From UBA685 sp049890115 (lineage in GTDB: Bacteria; Pseudomonadota; Alphaproteobacteria; Puniceispirillales; Puniceispirillaceae): a DNA stretch of 64,000 nt. Position 1 is the first letter of the stretch, and every line of letters begins with the position of its first letter. The translations under genes and the position numbers were made by a program. Location: NCBI GenBank assembly GCA_049890115.1, contig JBMHCC010000033.1:11390-75389 (forward strand), written 5' to 3'. The notes beneath the pieces are model-generated. The model was not told where the DNA came from. It saw nothing but the letters and a program-made list of their open reading frames with translations, and made no database searches. Shown in pieces: positions 45,910 to 54,295 of the stretch.

Positions 45910-46764
45910 TTGATGATGAAGCTAACATGTCTTGGAACAGGCTCACCAGAATCACATCAAAGACGTGCTTCATCAGGCTATTTGATTGAAATAGGCGATG
46001 ATAAAATCTTACTCGATTGTGGTGGCGGCGTTGTTAGCAGGTTGATTGAAACGGGCCTTAGGCCATCTGATATCACCCATTTATTTTTCACCCATCTGCA
46101 TAGCGATCATATGATGGATTATGCGCGCCTCATTCATGCCGCATGGGATGAAGGCAAAAATAATATGCCTGTATTTGGTCCTGCCCCGCTTGCTGAGATG
46201 ACTGAAAAATTATTCGGCAGAGATGGTGTTTTTGCCACTGATTTGATAGCGCGAACGCAATTGCAAGGCTCACTTGATGTCTGGACAGCCAGAGGCGGCG
46301 CATTGCCGCGCCCATGGCCAGAGCCAGAGATAACTGAAATATCATCTGGCTATCACTATCAAGGGGAAGGCTGGCAGTTGCAGACCGTTCATGCTTTGCA
46401 TGCCCAGCCTTTTTTGGATTGTATGGCATTTCGCATAGACTATAATGGCAAGGCGATTATCTATTCAGGTGATGCTGCTTTGAGTGACGAGATAAGCGCA
46501 CTCTGTCAGGATGCTGATCTTCTGATCCATTGGTGTTATCGGCTAGCAGATGAGACTGAATTTGCCTTTATCACCGAGATGTCACCAAGTGCTGGTGAAA
46601 TCGCAGAAATGGCCGAACAAGCTGGCGTCAAACAGCTTTATCTTAGCCATATCCGCAAACATATGGACGATGGCAATCATCTATCTGATATGATTGATGA
46701 AGCGCGTTCTGTCTTTTCAGGCAAATTGGCAATCGCTGAAGATTTAATGACCATCACTTTGTGA
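45910..46764 (+). CDS. metallo-beta-lactamase-fold hydrolase, RNase Z/AtsA-like
   Basis: 284 residues from ATG at 45913 or 45910. LGTGSPESHQRRASSGYLI at the start is the RNase Z-type opening, and the zinc motif THLHSDH (His61, His63, Asp65, His66) follows. YSGDAALSDEI near 190 and LYLSHIRKH near 240 supply further ligands. The tRNA-exosite arm of RNase Z is not evident. Relatives include an arylsulfatase of this fold (AtsA of Pseudoalteromonas), which would fit the sulfatase operon, but this is from memory. It is the third gene of the marR operon, 12 bases after the sulfatase. Confidence 0.82.
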   Translation: MMMKLTCLGTGSPESHQRRASSGYLIEIGDDKILLDCGGGVVSRLIETGLRPSDITHLFFTHLHSDHMMDYARLIHAAWDEGKNNMPVFGPAPLAEMTEKLFGRDGVFATDLIARTQLQGSLDVWTARGGALPRPWPEPEITEISSGYHYQGEGWQLQTVHALHAQPFLDCMAFRIDYNGKAIIYSGDAALSDEISALCQDADLLIHWCYRLADETEFAFITEMSPSAGEIAEMAEQAGVKQLYLSHIRKHMDDGNHLSDMIDEARSVFSGKLAIAEDLMTITL

Positions 46765-46784
46765 GTATCACTGCCTCCTGCAGC

Positions 46785-47243
46785 TCATAGAGATAAGGGC
46801 AATGGCGCATTTGCTTTTATATGTGACATGACAATTTTGCTTTCCACATGCGTAATCGCAGCCTGACCAAGCAATTCATCATGAACCAATCGATTCAAAT
46901 CAGGCAGATTTTTACAAAACACCTGAAGCAAATAATCTGCACTACCAGTCAACGACCAGATATTCACAATTTCAGGCTGATGTGCCAAATAATGATGCAG
47001 ATTTTCTGCCCCCTCACGGCTATGATGATTTAATGAAATCTGGATAAATGCTTGAATAGCCAATCCACATTTTTCAGGTGACAGGCTGGCGTGATAGCCA
47101 GCTATCACACCGTCATCTTCTAATTTTTGCCGACGCCTGCCTGCCTGAGATAGTGACAGCGCAGATGCCTTGCCCAATTCAGCATTCGTCGCATTACCTT
47201 TTTGCTGTAACAGCATCAAAAGATTCTGATCAAAACTATCCAT
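46785..47243 (-). CDS. Lrp/AsnC-family transcriptional regulator
   Basis: 152 residues from the inner ATG, which has AAAGG nine bases upstream; an ATG ten codons earlier (47273) lies inside the operator-like repeat and lacks a site. Helix-turn-helix NAELGKASALSLSQAGRRRQKLEDDGVI (about 19-46), then the RAM ligand domain with the VxxxxxxTGxxDYLLQV segment near 96. Lrp-type proteins sense amino acids. It is divergent from hppD, so it probably controls tyrosine/phenylalanine breakdown in response to an aromatic amino acid. Confidence 0.92.
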   Translation of the reverse strand: MDSFDQNLLMLLQQKGNATNAELGKASALSLSQAGRRRQKLEDDGVIAGYHASLSPEKCGLAIQAFIQISLNHHSREGAENLHHYLAHQPEIVNIWSLTGSADYLLQVFCKNLPDLNRLVHDELLGQAAITHVESKIVMSHIKANAPLPLSL

Positions 47244-47261
47244 ATAATCTGCCTTTATGAT

Positions 47262-47308
47262 TATTTTGCGCATATTTAATTCAAATATAATTATATTCGC
47301 GCAAAATA
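47262..47308. promoter_or_regulatory. 10-bp inverted repeat in the lrp/hppD divergent promoter
   Basis: TATTTTGCGC (47262-47271) and GCGCAAAATA (47299-47308) are perfect inverted copies, centres 37 bp apart. Between them, AATATAATTATATT (47284-47297) is itself a perfect palindrome. Paired, AT-rich sites in phase are usual for Lrp octamers that wrap DNA. It lies 51 bases before hppD and 18 before lrp. Confidence 0.65.
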
Positions 47309-47359
47309 TCCATTTTTAATGCGTTATAATGACAGCTCACATCACAGAAAGGAAACCAG

Positions 47360-48454
47360 ATGGGACCTTTTCCACATAATGCCCCCTATGCCGTGATTTC
47401 AGATGATAATCCTGCTGGCACTGATGGGTTTGAATTTGTCGAGTTTGCGCATCCCAACCCTGAGCAGCTTCGCTTTTTATTCACAAAGATGGGCTTTTGT
47501 CATGTTGCCACCCATAAGCATAAAAAGACTGAGGTCTGGCAGCAAGGCGATATCACCTATTTGATAAATTGCGAACAAAGCAGCCATGCTAGTGATTTTG
47601 CCAAACAGCATGGCCCTTGTGCGTCATCTATGGGCTGGCGTGTGGTTGATGCTGAACAGGCATTTGCCCATGCTGTGATGAAAGGCGCACAACCTTATCA
47701 AGGTGATGGCAAGGTCATGGATGTGCCTGCCATTGTCGGGATTGGCGGTGCGCTGATTTACTTCATTGATAAATATCGCAAGACAAGCCCTTATAATGAC
47801 GAATTTGACTGGCATGAAACAGCCTATCCAAAGGGTGTTGGGTTTTATTATTTGGATCATCTCACCCATAATGTTCACCGTGGCAATATGGATAAATGGT
47901 TTGCCTTCTACCGTGATTTGTTCAATTTCAAGGAAATCAGGTTTTTCGATATTCAAGGCAAATATACAGGGCTTTATTCACGCGCTTTAACATCACCTTG
48001 TGGACGGATTAGAATTCCCATTAATGAGGATAGAAGTGATAATGGCCAGATTATTGCCTATTTACATAAATATAAAGGTGAAGGCATTCAGCATATCGCA
48101 TTAGGTGCTTATGATATTTATGATAGCGTTGATGCGATTGCCAAAAGCGGTATTTCATTTATGAAACCGCCACCTGCTATTTATTATGATTTATCTGTCA
48201 GCCGTGTTGCTGGCCATAATGAGCCGCTATCACATCTTCGCAAACATGGTATCTTAATTGATGGCGAGGGTGTTATTGACGGTGGTGAAACCCGTATTCT
48301 GCTTCAGATATTCTCATCCACTGTGATAGGCCCCATCTTTTTTGAATTCATTCAGCGCAAAGGTGATGATGGCTTTGGTGAAGGCAATTTCAAAGCCCTA
48401 TTTGAGAGTATTGAGGCACAGCAAATCGCAGATGGCGAGCTAGCCACAAATTAA
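47360..48454 (+). CDS. hppD: 4-hydroxyphenylpyruvate dioxygenase
   Basis: 364 residues, usual bacterial length. Converts 4-hydroxyphenylpyruvate to homogentisate in tyrosine catabolism. Two vicinal-oxygen-chelate domains; iron ligands are His167 or His170 (YLDHLTHNV), His245 (GIQHIAL) and Glu329 (FFEFIQRKGDDGFGEGNF). AAAGGAAA precedes ATG. It is divergent from an Lrp regulator, an arrangement common for this gene. Homogentisate dioxygenase and later enzymes are not next to it; the gene following is a convergent ALDH. Confidence 0.96.
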   Translation: MGPFPHNAPYAVISDDNPAGTDGFEFVEFAHPNPEQLRFLFTKMGFCHVATHKHKKTEVWQQGDITYLINCEQSSHASDFAKQHGPCASSMGWRVVDAEQAFAHAVMKGAQPYQGDGKVMDVPAIVGIGGALIYFIDKYRKTSPYNDEFDWHETAYPKGVGFYYLDHLTHNVHRGNMDKWFAFYRDLFNFKEIRFFDIQGKYTGLYSRALTSPCGRIRIPINEDRSDNGQIIAYLHKYKGEGIQHIALGAYDIYDSVDAIAKSGISFMKPPPAIYYDLSVSRVAGHNEPLSHLRKHGILIDGEGVIDGGETRILLQIFSSTVIGPIFFEFIQRKGDDGFGEGNFKALFESIEAQQIADGELATN

Positions 48455-48479
48455 ATGAGATTAACAAGATAGCTTTCCC

Positions 48480-49946
48480 TTAAAACAGGCTTCCTGCATT
48501 ACCTGAGATAGAGTGGATTTCCTGAAATTGCATAATCCCCTCACGTCCAAAATTACGGCCAATACCTGACTGCTTGACACCGCCAAATGGTGACAGCCCA
48601 TCCATAGCTGTTGGGCCATGCGCATTCAGATTGGTAAAACCAACCTCTAGCTGCTGTGCCACAGCAAGCGCATGAGCATCATCTGATGACCAGACAGAAG
48701 AGCTGAGGCCGTAATCACTATCATTGGCCATCGCAATGGCATCATCATCACTATCAAAAGGTATGATTGGCAACGAGGGGCCAAATTGTTCATCCCTAAC
48801 GATTGATAGATGCGGCTCTGGATTAATCACAAGTGAGGGACGCAAAAAATACCCCTGATCAAATAACGCCTGATCAGGAACTTGTCCGCCATATCTGATC
48901 TCAGCATTGGCAGAATCTGCCTCTGCCAGCATGGCCTCAACAATTCTTTTCTGCTTCAGATTATTCAAAGGGCCAAGCGTCACACCATCTTGCAAACCAT
49001 CGCCTATCACCTGCTGATTGATGATTTGGGTCAACCCATCGACCACATCATCAAATAGGCTGCGGTGAACATAAAGACGCTTTAGCGCCATACAAATCTG
49101 CCCACTTGTCAGAAACACGCTAATATATAATTTTTTCAACATCTCAGCTGTCAGCTGTGCATCTGCCAACACAAGACCAGCATCATTACCACCTAATTCC
49201 AACGTCACAGGTGTTAAATTCTCTGCTGCTAGCTTCATCACATGCCTGCCAATCGGGATAGAGCCTGTGAAATTAACCTGCCTTACCAAGGGATGAGAGA
49301 CCATCCTATCACCTAGCACCGCACCATCGCCTGTAATAAGATTAACAACACCAGCTGGCAGCATTTCTGCAATTTTGATGATTGTCTTGGCAGGGGCTAA
49401 TGTTGCCATTTCAGATAATTTAATGACAACGCAATTACCAGCCAATAAGGCTTGTGGCAGCTTTGAGCCTAAAATAGCAAGAGGCCAATTCCATGGCACA
49501 ATCAGCAAGCTGACACCACGTGATTTTCGTGTCACGAGCGTATCAAAGACAGGGCCATTTATCTGTTCTGCTTCTGGCAATTTTGCGGCAAAATTTGCCA
49601 CCTGACGAAACCTGTCTGCTAATCGCGTAATTTCGATATTTGTCTCAAATAAGGTTTTGCCATGCTCTGTTGTAAATAGGCGTTTGCGCGCTGTGGCTTC
49701 ATCTTCATCAGCATTAAGATTATCAGCAATCTTCAAAAGATAGCTAGCACGCTCTTCAAGCGATAAAGCTGCCCAGCTTCTTTGTGCCTTATCAGCTGCT
49801 CTGATTGCGCTATCCACATCATCATGGCTAGCAGATGCCGCTCTGCCAACAAGCTGAGAGGGGCGTGCTGGATTAAAAATATCATAAAAAGCAGATGGAG
49901 AGACAGCCTGACCATCAATGAAAAGAGGTGTTGTAATATCTGACAT
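48480..49946 (-). CDS. NAD(P)+-dependent aldehyde dehydrogenase
   Basis: 488 residues, succinate-semialdehyde dehydrogenase-like group. PWNWPLAILGSKLPQALLAGN near 152, FTGSIPIGR near 227, ELGGND with general-base Glu near 251 and GQICMA with catalytic Cys near 285. The C-terminus ends NAGSLF. It follows an SDR gene with 25 bases between, in the same direction, so the pair could oxidise an alcohol to an acid in two steps. The substrate is unknown; tcuA/tcuB lie further upstream on the same strand but are separated by 255 bases. Confidence 0.9.
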   Translation of the reverse strand: MSDITTPLFIDGQAVSPSAFYDIFNPARPSQLVGRAASASHDDVDSAIRAADKAQRSWAALSLEERASYLLKIADNLNADEDEATARKRLFTTEHGKTLFETNIEITRLADRFRQVANFAAKLPEAEQINGPVFDTLVTRKSRGVSLLIVPWNWPLAILGSKLPQALLAGNCVVIKLSEMATLAPAKTIIKIAEMLPAGVVNLITGDGAVLGDRMVSHPLVRQVNFTGSIPIGRHVMKLAAENLTPVTLELGGNDAGLVLADAQLTAEMLKKLYISVFLTSGQICMALKRLYVHRSLFDDVVDGLTQIINQQVIGDGLQDGVTLGPLNNLKQKRIVEAMLAEADSANAEIRYGGQVPDQALFDQGYFLRPSLVINPEPHLSIVRDEQFGPSLPIIPFDSDDDAIAMANDSDYGLSSSVWSSDDAHALAVAQQLEVGFTNLNAHGPTAMDGLSPFGGVKQSGIGRNFGREGIMQFQEIHSISGNAGSLF

Positions 49947-49971
49947 CAGTTTGTGTCCTGTCCAAGAAAGC

Positions 49972-50721
49972 CTATAGCTTCAGATTAAGCGCACCCATAC
50001 CGCCATCAATGACAATATCAATACCATTCAGCCATGATGCTTTTTCTGAGATGAGAAATGTGATGACATCTGCCACTTCTTCAGGCTTGCCAGCACGGCC
50101 AACCTTTGCCAGATTTGCCTGCACACCAGGTCCGAAAGCTTTGACAAAATCATCAAAAATGCCAGTTGAAACAGCTGCCGGGCTCACTGTTAAAAAGCGG
50201 TGTTTGCCAATGGTCTTGGCAACCTGAAGTTGTGTCCAATAAATCACCGCCTGTTTTGATAATTTATAGGCCAAGGCTGGCGGCATATCTTGTGAGGCAA
50301 CCCAGTCTGGCAAATCTGCCACAGGCATAGCCAGCAATTTATCAAGCATATCTGTGTTATCTTGCCATCCCATACCAGCGCGTGACGCAACAGATACAAC
50401 AGGCGCACCATCTACCAGCTTTGGCATTAATGCCTCAATAAATGCAAAGCCATTATGGGCATTAATCGAAAGGCAGGCCACAGCATTATCATCACGTGGC
50501 GGAATACCAGCAATATGACATAGCGCATCAAATGGCCCTTCAGCTGCCTCAGCTGCTGCCAGAGTTGCTTCTGGATTGCCTAAATCAAGCTTGATATAAT
50601 CAATGTTTGTTATCTCTGGCTTCACAATATCAAAAATTGTGAGCTGATGCCCATCTGCCAGCAATTTTTTCACTGTCGCAGCACCAATTCCTGTTGTGCC
50701 ACCTGTGATAGCGATTTTCAC
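49972..50721 (-). CDS. short-chain dehydrogenase/reductase (hydroxysteroid/coniferyl-alcohol dehydrogenase-like)
   Basis: 249 residues from a GTG start preceded by AAAGGGGGGG. NAD-binding TGGTTGIG at 6-13, CHIAGIPP near 87, Ser near 112 and Tyr/Lys in YKLSKQA near 171. FLTVSPAAVSTGIFDDF and the C-terminal GIDIVIDGGMGA are typical. The short strand-turn after the glycine motif ending in FDIV fits NAD+. This divergent SDR subgroup includes 3-alpha-hydroxysteroid and coniferyl alcohol dehydrogenases. It pairs with the ALDH downstream. Confidence 0.88.
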   Translation of the reverse strand: MKIAITGGTTGIGAATVKKLLADGHQLTIFDIVKPEITNIDYIKLDLGNPEATLAAAEAAEGPFDALCHIAGIPPRDDNAVACLSINAHNGFAFIEALMPKLVDGAPVVSVASRAGMGWQDNTDMLDKLLAMPVADLPDWVASQDMPPALAYKLSKQAVIYWTQLQVAKTIGKHRFLTVSPAAVSTGIFDDFVKAFGPGVQANLAKVGRAGKPEEVADVITFLISEKASWLNGIDIVIDGGMGALNLKL

Positions 50722-50887
50722 GAGCCTGCCCCCCCTTTATAACAAAAGCCGATTTCAAATGAGCTTTATCTTTGCCATATTTCATGACCTGCCATTATTT
50801 GTTCTGACAATTATAAGATCAAAATTGGCATTTTATAGCTTGCGAAATCCCACCTTAATAATCTGTCATTAGCCTAAAACGACTTAG

Positions 50888-50914
50888 TGCCATTGGTAAA
50901 TAGCTATAATGGCA
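50888..50914. promoter_or_regulatory. dyad between tcuB and the SDR gene
   Basis: TGCCATT (50888-50894) and AATGGCA (50908-50914) form a perfect seven-bp inverted repeat with a 13-base centre that overlaps TATAAT (50905-50910). It lies in the 255-base spacer after tcuB and before the leftward SDR gene. It could be an operator for the SDR-ALDH unit. No T run follows, so it is not a terminator. The rest of the spacer shows nothing I can name. Confidence 0.4.
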
Positions 50915-50976
50915 TCTCAAACTAAATCTGGATAAATGATGATGATGAATGCCAGCTTGCCCTATTGCCCTAATAG

Positions 50977-52101
50977 CTAGCTTTTTTGCTGACGCTCACC
51001 AGCATCAGCAAGCAAGGCAGCAAAGCGGTAAATGCCATGCACGAATTTGGTATAAGGCAGGCTGAGGAAAAAGCCATATACAAGCCCTAGATGAATAGCT
51101 AGTGCTAACCCCATCATATTGGTTTCCCTGACCGCCAATAAAATAAGACCTGTGGCACTGACCCAGAATAATAACCAAATAAAGGCATAATCCATCCCCA
51201 AAGTCAGAAATGATTTCACCTCTGTTTGCATCCGGCGCTTTTCAACCCACAGGCCAAATGTGCCGATACATAAAATCACGCCGCCAACTGTTCCAAGCAC
51301 CACTGGCAATTCAAAATAGCCATAAGGCGCCTCACGCCCCAAAAGATAGTGATATAAGGTACCTGTGCTCGTAGAGGCAAAACACAGCATAAAGCCATAA
51401 AAGGTCAGATGATGATACCATTTGCGCGCATTTGATGACCTGTCATCTTCACCAGGGCAACCAGGATTACCACCAGCATTATCACCGCCTAAATAACGCA
51501 AAGAGGCTGTTGCACTAAGTGCATCACGCAACGCTGGCAAGCCAGCAAATCGCGCCCCTGTTTGCTGCCAATAACGCCGCCATCCCATAATAAAGGCAAC
51601 CAGCACAAAAGCAGAAATCGCCATCGGAATACCAGCCATAACAGTATGAGGCATAATAACGTAAAATGCCCCTTCACCTAAATGCACACCCCAGAATAAA
51701 TCAGGCGCAATCATAGCCAGCATCAAACCAACCGCAACTGACAGGCTGATAACAGATAGCAAGACAACAAACATCGCATTGCGTGAAAATAGCCTGCCAA
51801 AAGACGGAGGCCAGGCATAATCTTCATAAGTTTCAAGACGTCTTTCAGCCAAGGTCGATGGCACATTCACGCCAAATTCATGCGGCGGTGCATATTGGCA
51901 AGCATGATAGCACGCCCCGCAATTATGACATAGATTAGCAAGGTAAGCTGTATCACCTTCGTCAAATTCACGCCGTCTTTCCATGGCTGGGAAAACAGCA
52001 CAAAACCCTTCACAATAGCGACAGGCATTGCAGATTTGCATAATGCGTTTGGTTTCTTCATGCGCATCAGATGATGCCAAAGATGTTAATGAGACACTCA
52101 T
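50977..52101 (-). CDS. tcuB: tricarballylate utilisation protein B (Fe-S/heme-type membrane electron carrier)
   Basis: 374 residues from the ATG ten bases after AAGGG; a GTG three codons earlier overlaps tcuA. Two ferredoxin-like clusters at the N-terminus: Cys24, 27, 30, 34 and Cys58, 61, 64, 68. About six hydrophobic helices follow. TcuB accepts electrons from the reduced flavin of TcuA and passes them to the quinone pool at the inner membrane. It starts one base after the tcuA stop. The usual CitB-type features are present. Confidence 0.9.
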   Translation of the reverse strand: MSVSLTSLASSDAHEETKRIMQICNACRYCEGFCAVFPAMERRREFDEGDTAYLANLCHNCGACYHACQYAPPHEFGVNVPSTLAERRLETYEDYAWPPSFGRLFSRNAMFVVLLSVISLSVAVGLMLAMIAPDLFWGVHLGEGAFYVIMPHTVMAGIPMAISAFVLVAFIMGWRRYWQQTGARFAGLPALRDALSATASLRYLGGDNAGGNPGCPGEDDRSSNARKWYHHLTFYGFMLCFASTSTGTLYHYLLGREAPYGYFELPVVLGTVGGVILCIGTFGLWVEKRRMQTEVKSFLTLGMDYAFIWLLFWVSATGLILLAVRETNMMGLALAIHLGLVYGFFLSLPYTKFVHGIYRFAALLADAGERQQKS

Positions 52102-52102
52102 C

Positions 52103-53533
52103 TTAAACACGCCCTTTTGTTAAAGCTGTTTTATTCAGGCTAATCGCCGCTTGCTCGCCTGCTATTCTGCCAAACACACCACCAATCGTCATACCAATAC
52201 CAGCCAGATACCCTTGGCCAAGAATATTACCTGCCATAATTTCGCCAGCAGCAAATAAATTGCCAGAGGCAGTGCCATCTTGGAACAGTATTTGCGCCTT
52301 ATCATTCACCTCAACCCCCATATAGGTAAAGGTAATACCAGGGCGTAAGGGAAAGCCGTAAAATGGCGGTTGTGCTATGGGTGCTGCCCAATTTGTTTTC
52401 TCAGGTGAAAGACCTGTTGTCGCTTTGCCATCCAAGATAGATTGATCAATAGGCCCTGCCGGGCAGGCAGCATTAAATTCAGCAATTGATTGGCGTAATT
52501 TGGCACTATCTAGCTCCAGCAATTCTGCCAATTCTTCGATAGTATCTGCCTTAATTGGCGTAAAGACAGATGGCATAAAGCGGCCAACCCCAACATTATC
52601 TAAAATCGCATAGGCAATCTGATCTGGCTGACCAGCAACAAGCCTGCCCCAAATCGCATATCTCTTTGGCCAGAAATCTTCACCTTCATCATAAAAGCGT
52701 TCACAATTCTGATTCACAACCATCGAGAAAGGCACACCATCAATGCGGCTAGCTATGCCGCCATCATATTTTGGTGCCCGTGCATCAATCGCCACAGCAT
52801 GACATTGATCAAGTGCCCCAACAGGCTTTGCCCCCTTATCGAGAAGCTGACGCAACATCGTACCTTTATTATAGGGCGTGCCTCTTACCAGAAAATTCTT
52901 GGCAGCCTCTCCCCACCCTTCTGCTAGCCAGTCAAGATTGGCTTCAAAACCGCCAGCTGTCATGATGAATTTTTTACCTCTCACCAGACGGTCATCACCA
53001 TTTAATCTAACAGCTGTACAAAACCCATCTTCGATAATCAGCTCATCAACTGGCGTCTCATAGATAAATTTTATGCCAATCCCTTCTGCGTAACGGCACA
53101 AAGCATTTAGCAAAGCACGACCGCCGCCTAAGAAAAAAGCATTGGTGCGACCCAAATTCAAAGTGCCTGATAAAGCTGATTGAAACCGCACCCCACGCTC
53201 TGCCAGCCAGCCTGTTAACTCTGCTGATTTCTGTAATGTTAATGCCGCTAAATCTTGATTGGTGACACCTTTGGTCACACGCATTAAATCATCAAAATAT
53301 TCTTCAAAGCTATAAGCATCTGTCAGCACATCTGTTGGCTCATCATGCATCGCACGCAAATTACGGGTATGACGGGTATTACCGCCACGCATATCTTTTG
53401 GTGCTGATTCAATGACCAGCACACTACACCCTGCTTCTGTCGCTGTAATCGCAGCAGACAAACCAGCATTGCCAGCCCCGATCACGACCACATCAAAGGA
53501 ATTTGCATAAAGGCTATCATCTATTGTATACAT
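52103..53533 (-). CDS. tcuA: FAD-dependent tricarballylate dehydrogenase
   Basis: 476 residues from the ATG inside a 20-bp palindrome; a TTG 36 bases earlier (53569) is the only longer start and would pass through the palindrome in frame. Fumarate reductase/succinate dehydrogenase flavoprotein family: VVIGAGNAGLSAAI (16-29), RGGNTRHTRNLRA near 48, and the C-terminal FAAGEIMAGNILGQGYLAGIGMTIGGVFGRIAG. TcuA oxidises tricarballylate to cis-aconitate. No Shine-Dalgarno is visible before the ATG, so a leaderless or unusual start is possible. Paired with tcuB. Confidence 0.88.
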   Translation of the reverse strand: MYTIDDSLYANSFDVVVIGAGNAGLSAAITATEAGCSVLVIESAPKDMRGGNTRHTRNLRAMHDEPTDVLTDAYSFEEYFDDLMRVTKGVTNQDLAALTLQKSAELTGWLAERGVRFQSALSGTLNLGRTNAFFLGGGRALLNALCRYAEGIGIKFIYETPVDELIIEDGFCTAVRLNGDDRLVRGKKFIMTAGGFEANLDWLAEGWGEAAKNFLVRGTPYNKGTMLRQLLDKGAKPVGALDQCHAVAIDARAPKYDGGIASRIDGVPFSMVVNQNCERFYDEGEDFWPKRYAIWGRLVAGQPDQIAYAILDNVGVGRFMPSVFTPIKADTIEELAELLELDSAKLRQSIAEFNAACPAGPIDQSILDGKATTGLSPEKTNWAAPIAQPPFYGFPLRPGITFTYMGVEVNDKAQILFQDGTASGNLFAAGEIMAGNILGQGYLAGIGMTIGGVFGRIAGEQAAISLNKTALTKGRV

Positions 53534-53543
53534 ATGTATACAA
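53524..53543. promoter_or_regulatory. perfect 20-bp GntR-type palindrome overlapping the tcuA start codon
   Basis: TTGTATACATATGTATACAA is its own reverse complement, i.e. two GTATAC cores ten bp apart. The tcuA ATG (53531-53533, minus strand) is part of it. It lies 40 bases before the divergent gntR start. Binding of the neighbouring GntR protein would block both transcription and the tcuA initiation region. Half of it is identical to the site at 30452-30461. Confidence 0.8.
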
Positions 53544-53582
53544 CTAAAGGCGGCTATTAGGCCTGTCAAGGAGTCTTATCAA

Positions 53583-54290
53583 GTGGTTCAGTGGTCATCA
53601 GCTATCAAGGCGGTAACGGCACAATATGGTGATAAGATGCCGACTACCCAACGCTGCCGTCTTGTTATCTTAGAAGCTATTACATCAGGCCAGTTACCAC
53701 CTGCCACCAGATTAATCGAATCCGAATTAGGTTCAGCCTTATCTGTTAGCCGCACCCCTTTGCGAGAGGCCTTAGCAGCCTTGAAAGCAGAAGGTATTTT
53801 GCGTCATGATGATGATGGTTTACGGGTTCGCCAACTCGCATGGTCAGATGTGAAAAACCTATATGATATGCGTGCCACGCTAGAGGGTATGGCGGCACGA
53901 TTAGCTGCTGAAATGGCAGGCTCTGCTGAGCGAAAAGCATTATCAGCTATCGCAACAGAAGAGATTACCCTAATCAGAGAGGGTGCTGCGCCATTGCGAT
54001 TGGCCGAGCATAATGCCCGTTTTCATGCCGCTATCTTGGCAGCCGCACAAAACCCTTTTTTAGCAGATGCGCTAGGGCGATTATCACGTCTGATGGTATT
54101 GCTTGGTGCAACGGCCTATCGCTTGCCTGAACGTGTTGATGCAATTGCCAAAGAACATGAAGCCATTCACAAAGCGATTAGCAATCAAGATGGCAATGCT
54201 GCTGAACAAGCCATGAAAACACATCTTGAAAATGCCTTGCAGGCGCGCCTTATCCTGTTATCTGAAACCAAACACCCTGTGATGGATTAG
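53583..54290 (+). CDS. GntR-family (FCD) transcriptional regulator
   Basis: 235 residues from a GTG with AAGGAG nine bases upstream. Winged helix with RLIESELGSALSVSRTPLREALAALKAEGIL (about 38-68) and an all-helical FCD domain with metal-type residues in LAEHNARFHAAIL near 142 and KEHEAIHKAISNQD near 192. It is divergent from tcuA, where a LysR regulator (TcuR) is found in Salmonella. The palindrome at 53524-53543 is its likely operator. Its stop overlaps the possible GTG start of the AbrB-type gene. Confidence 0.9.
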   Translation: MVQWSSAIKAVTAQYGDKMPTTQRCRLVILEAITSGQLPPATRLIESELGSALSVSRTPLREALAALKAEGILRHDDDGLRVRQLAWSDVKNLYDMRATLEGMAARLAAEMAGSAERKALSAIATEEITLIREGAAPLRLAEHNARFHAAILAAAQNPFLADALGRLSRLMVLLGATAYRLPERVDAIAKEHEAIHKAISNQDGNAAEQAMKTHLENALQARLILLSETKHPVMD

Positions 54291-54295
54291 TGATA

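Noticed and set aside
45913..46764. Genuine RNase Z (tRNA 3' processing)
   Set aside because: The opening and zinc motif are similar, but the flexible tRNA-binding arm is not evident and the gene sits in a sulfatase operon.
50935..50950. Trinucleotide repeat (ATG)n
   Set aside because: Only four imperfect units in AT-rich spacer DNA; likely chance.
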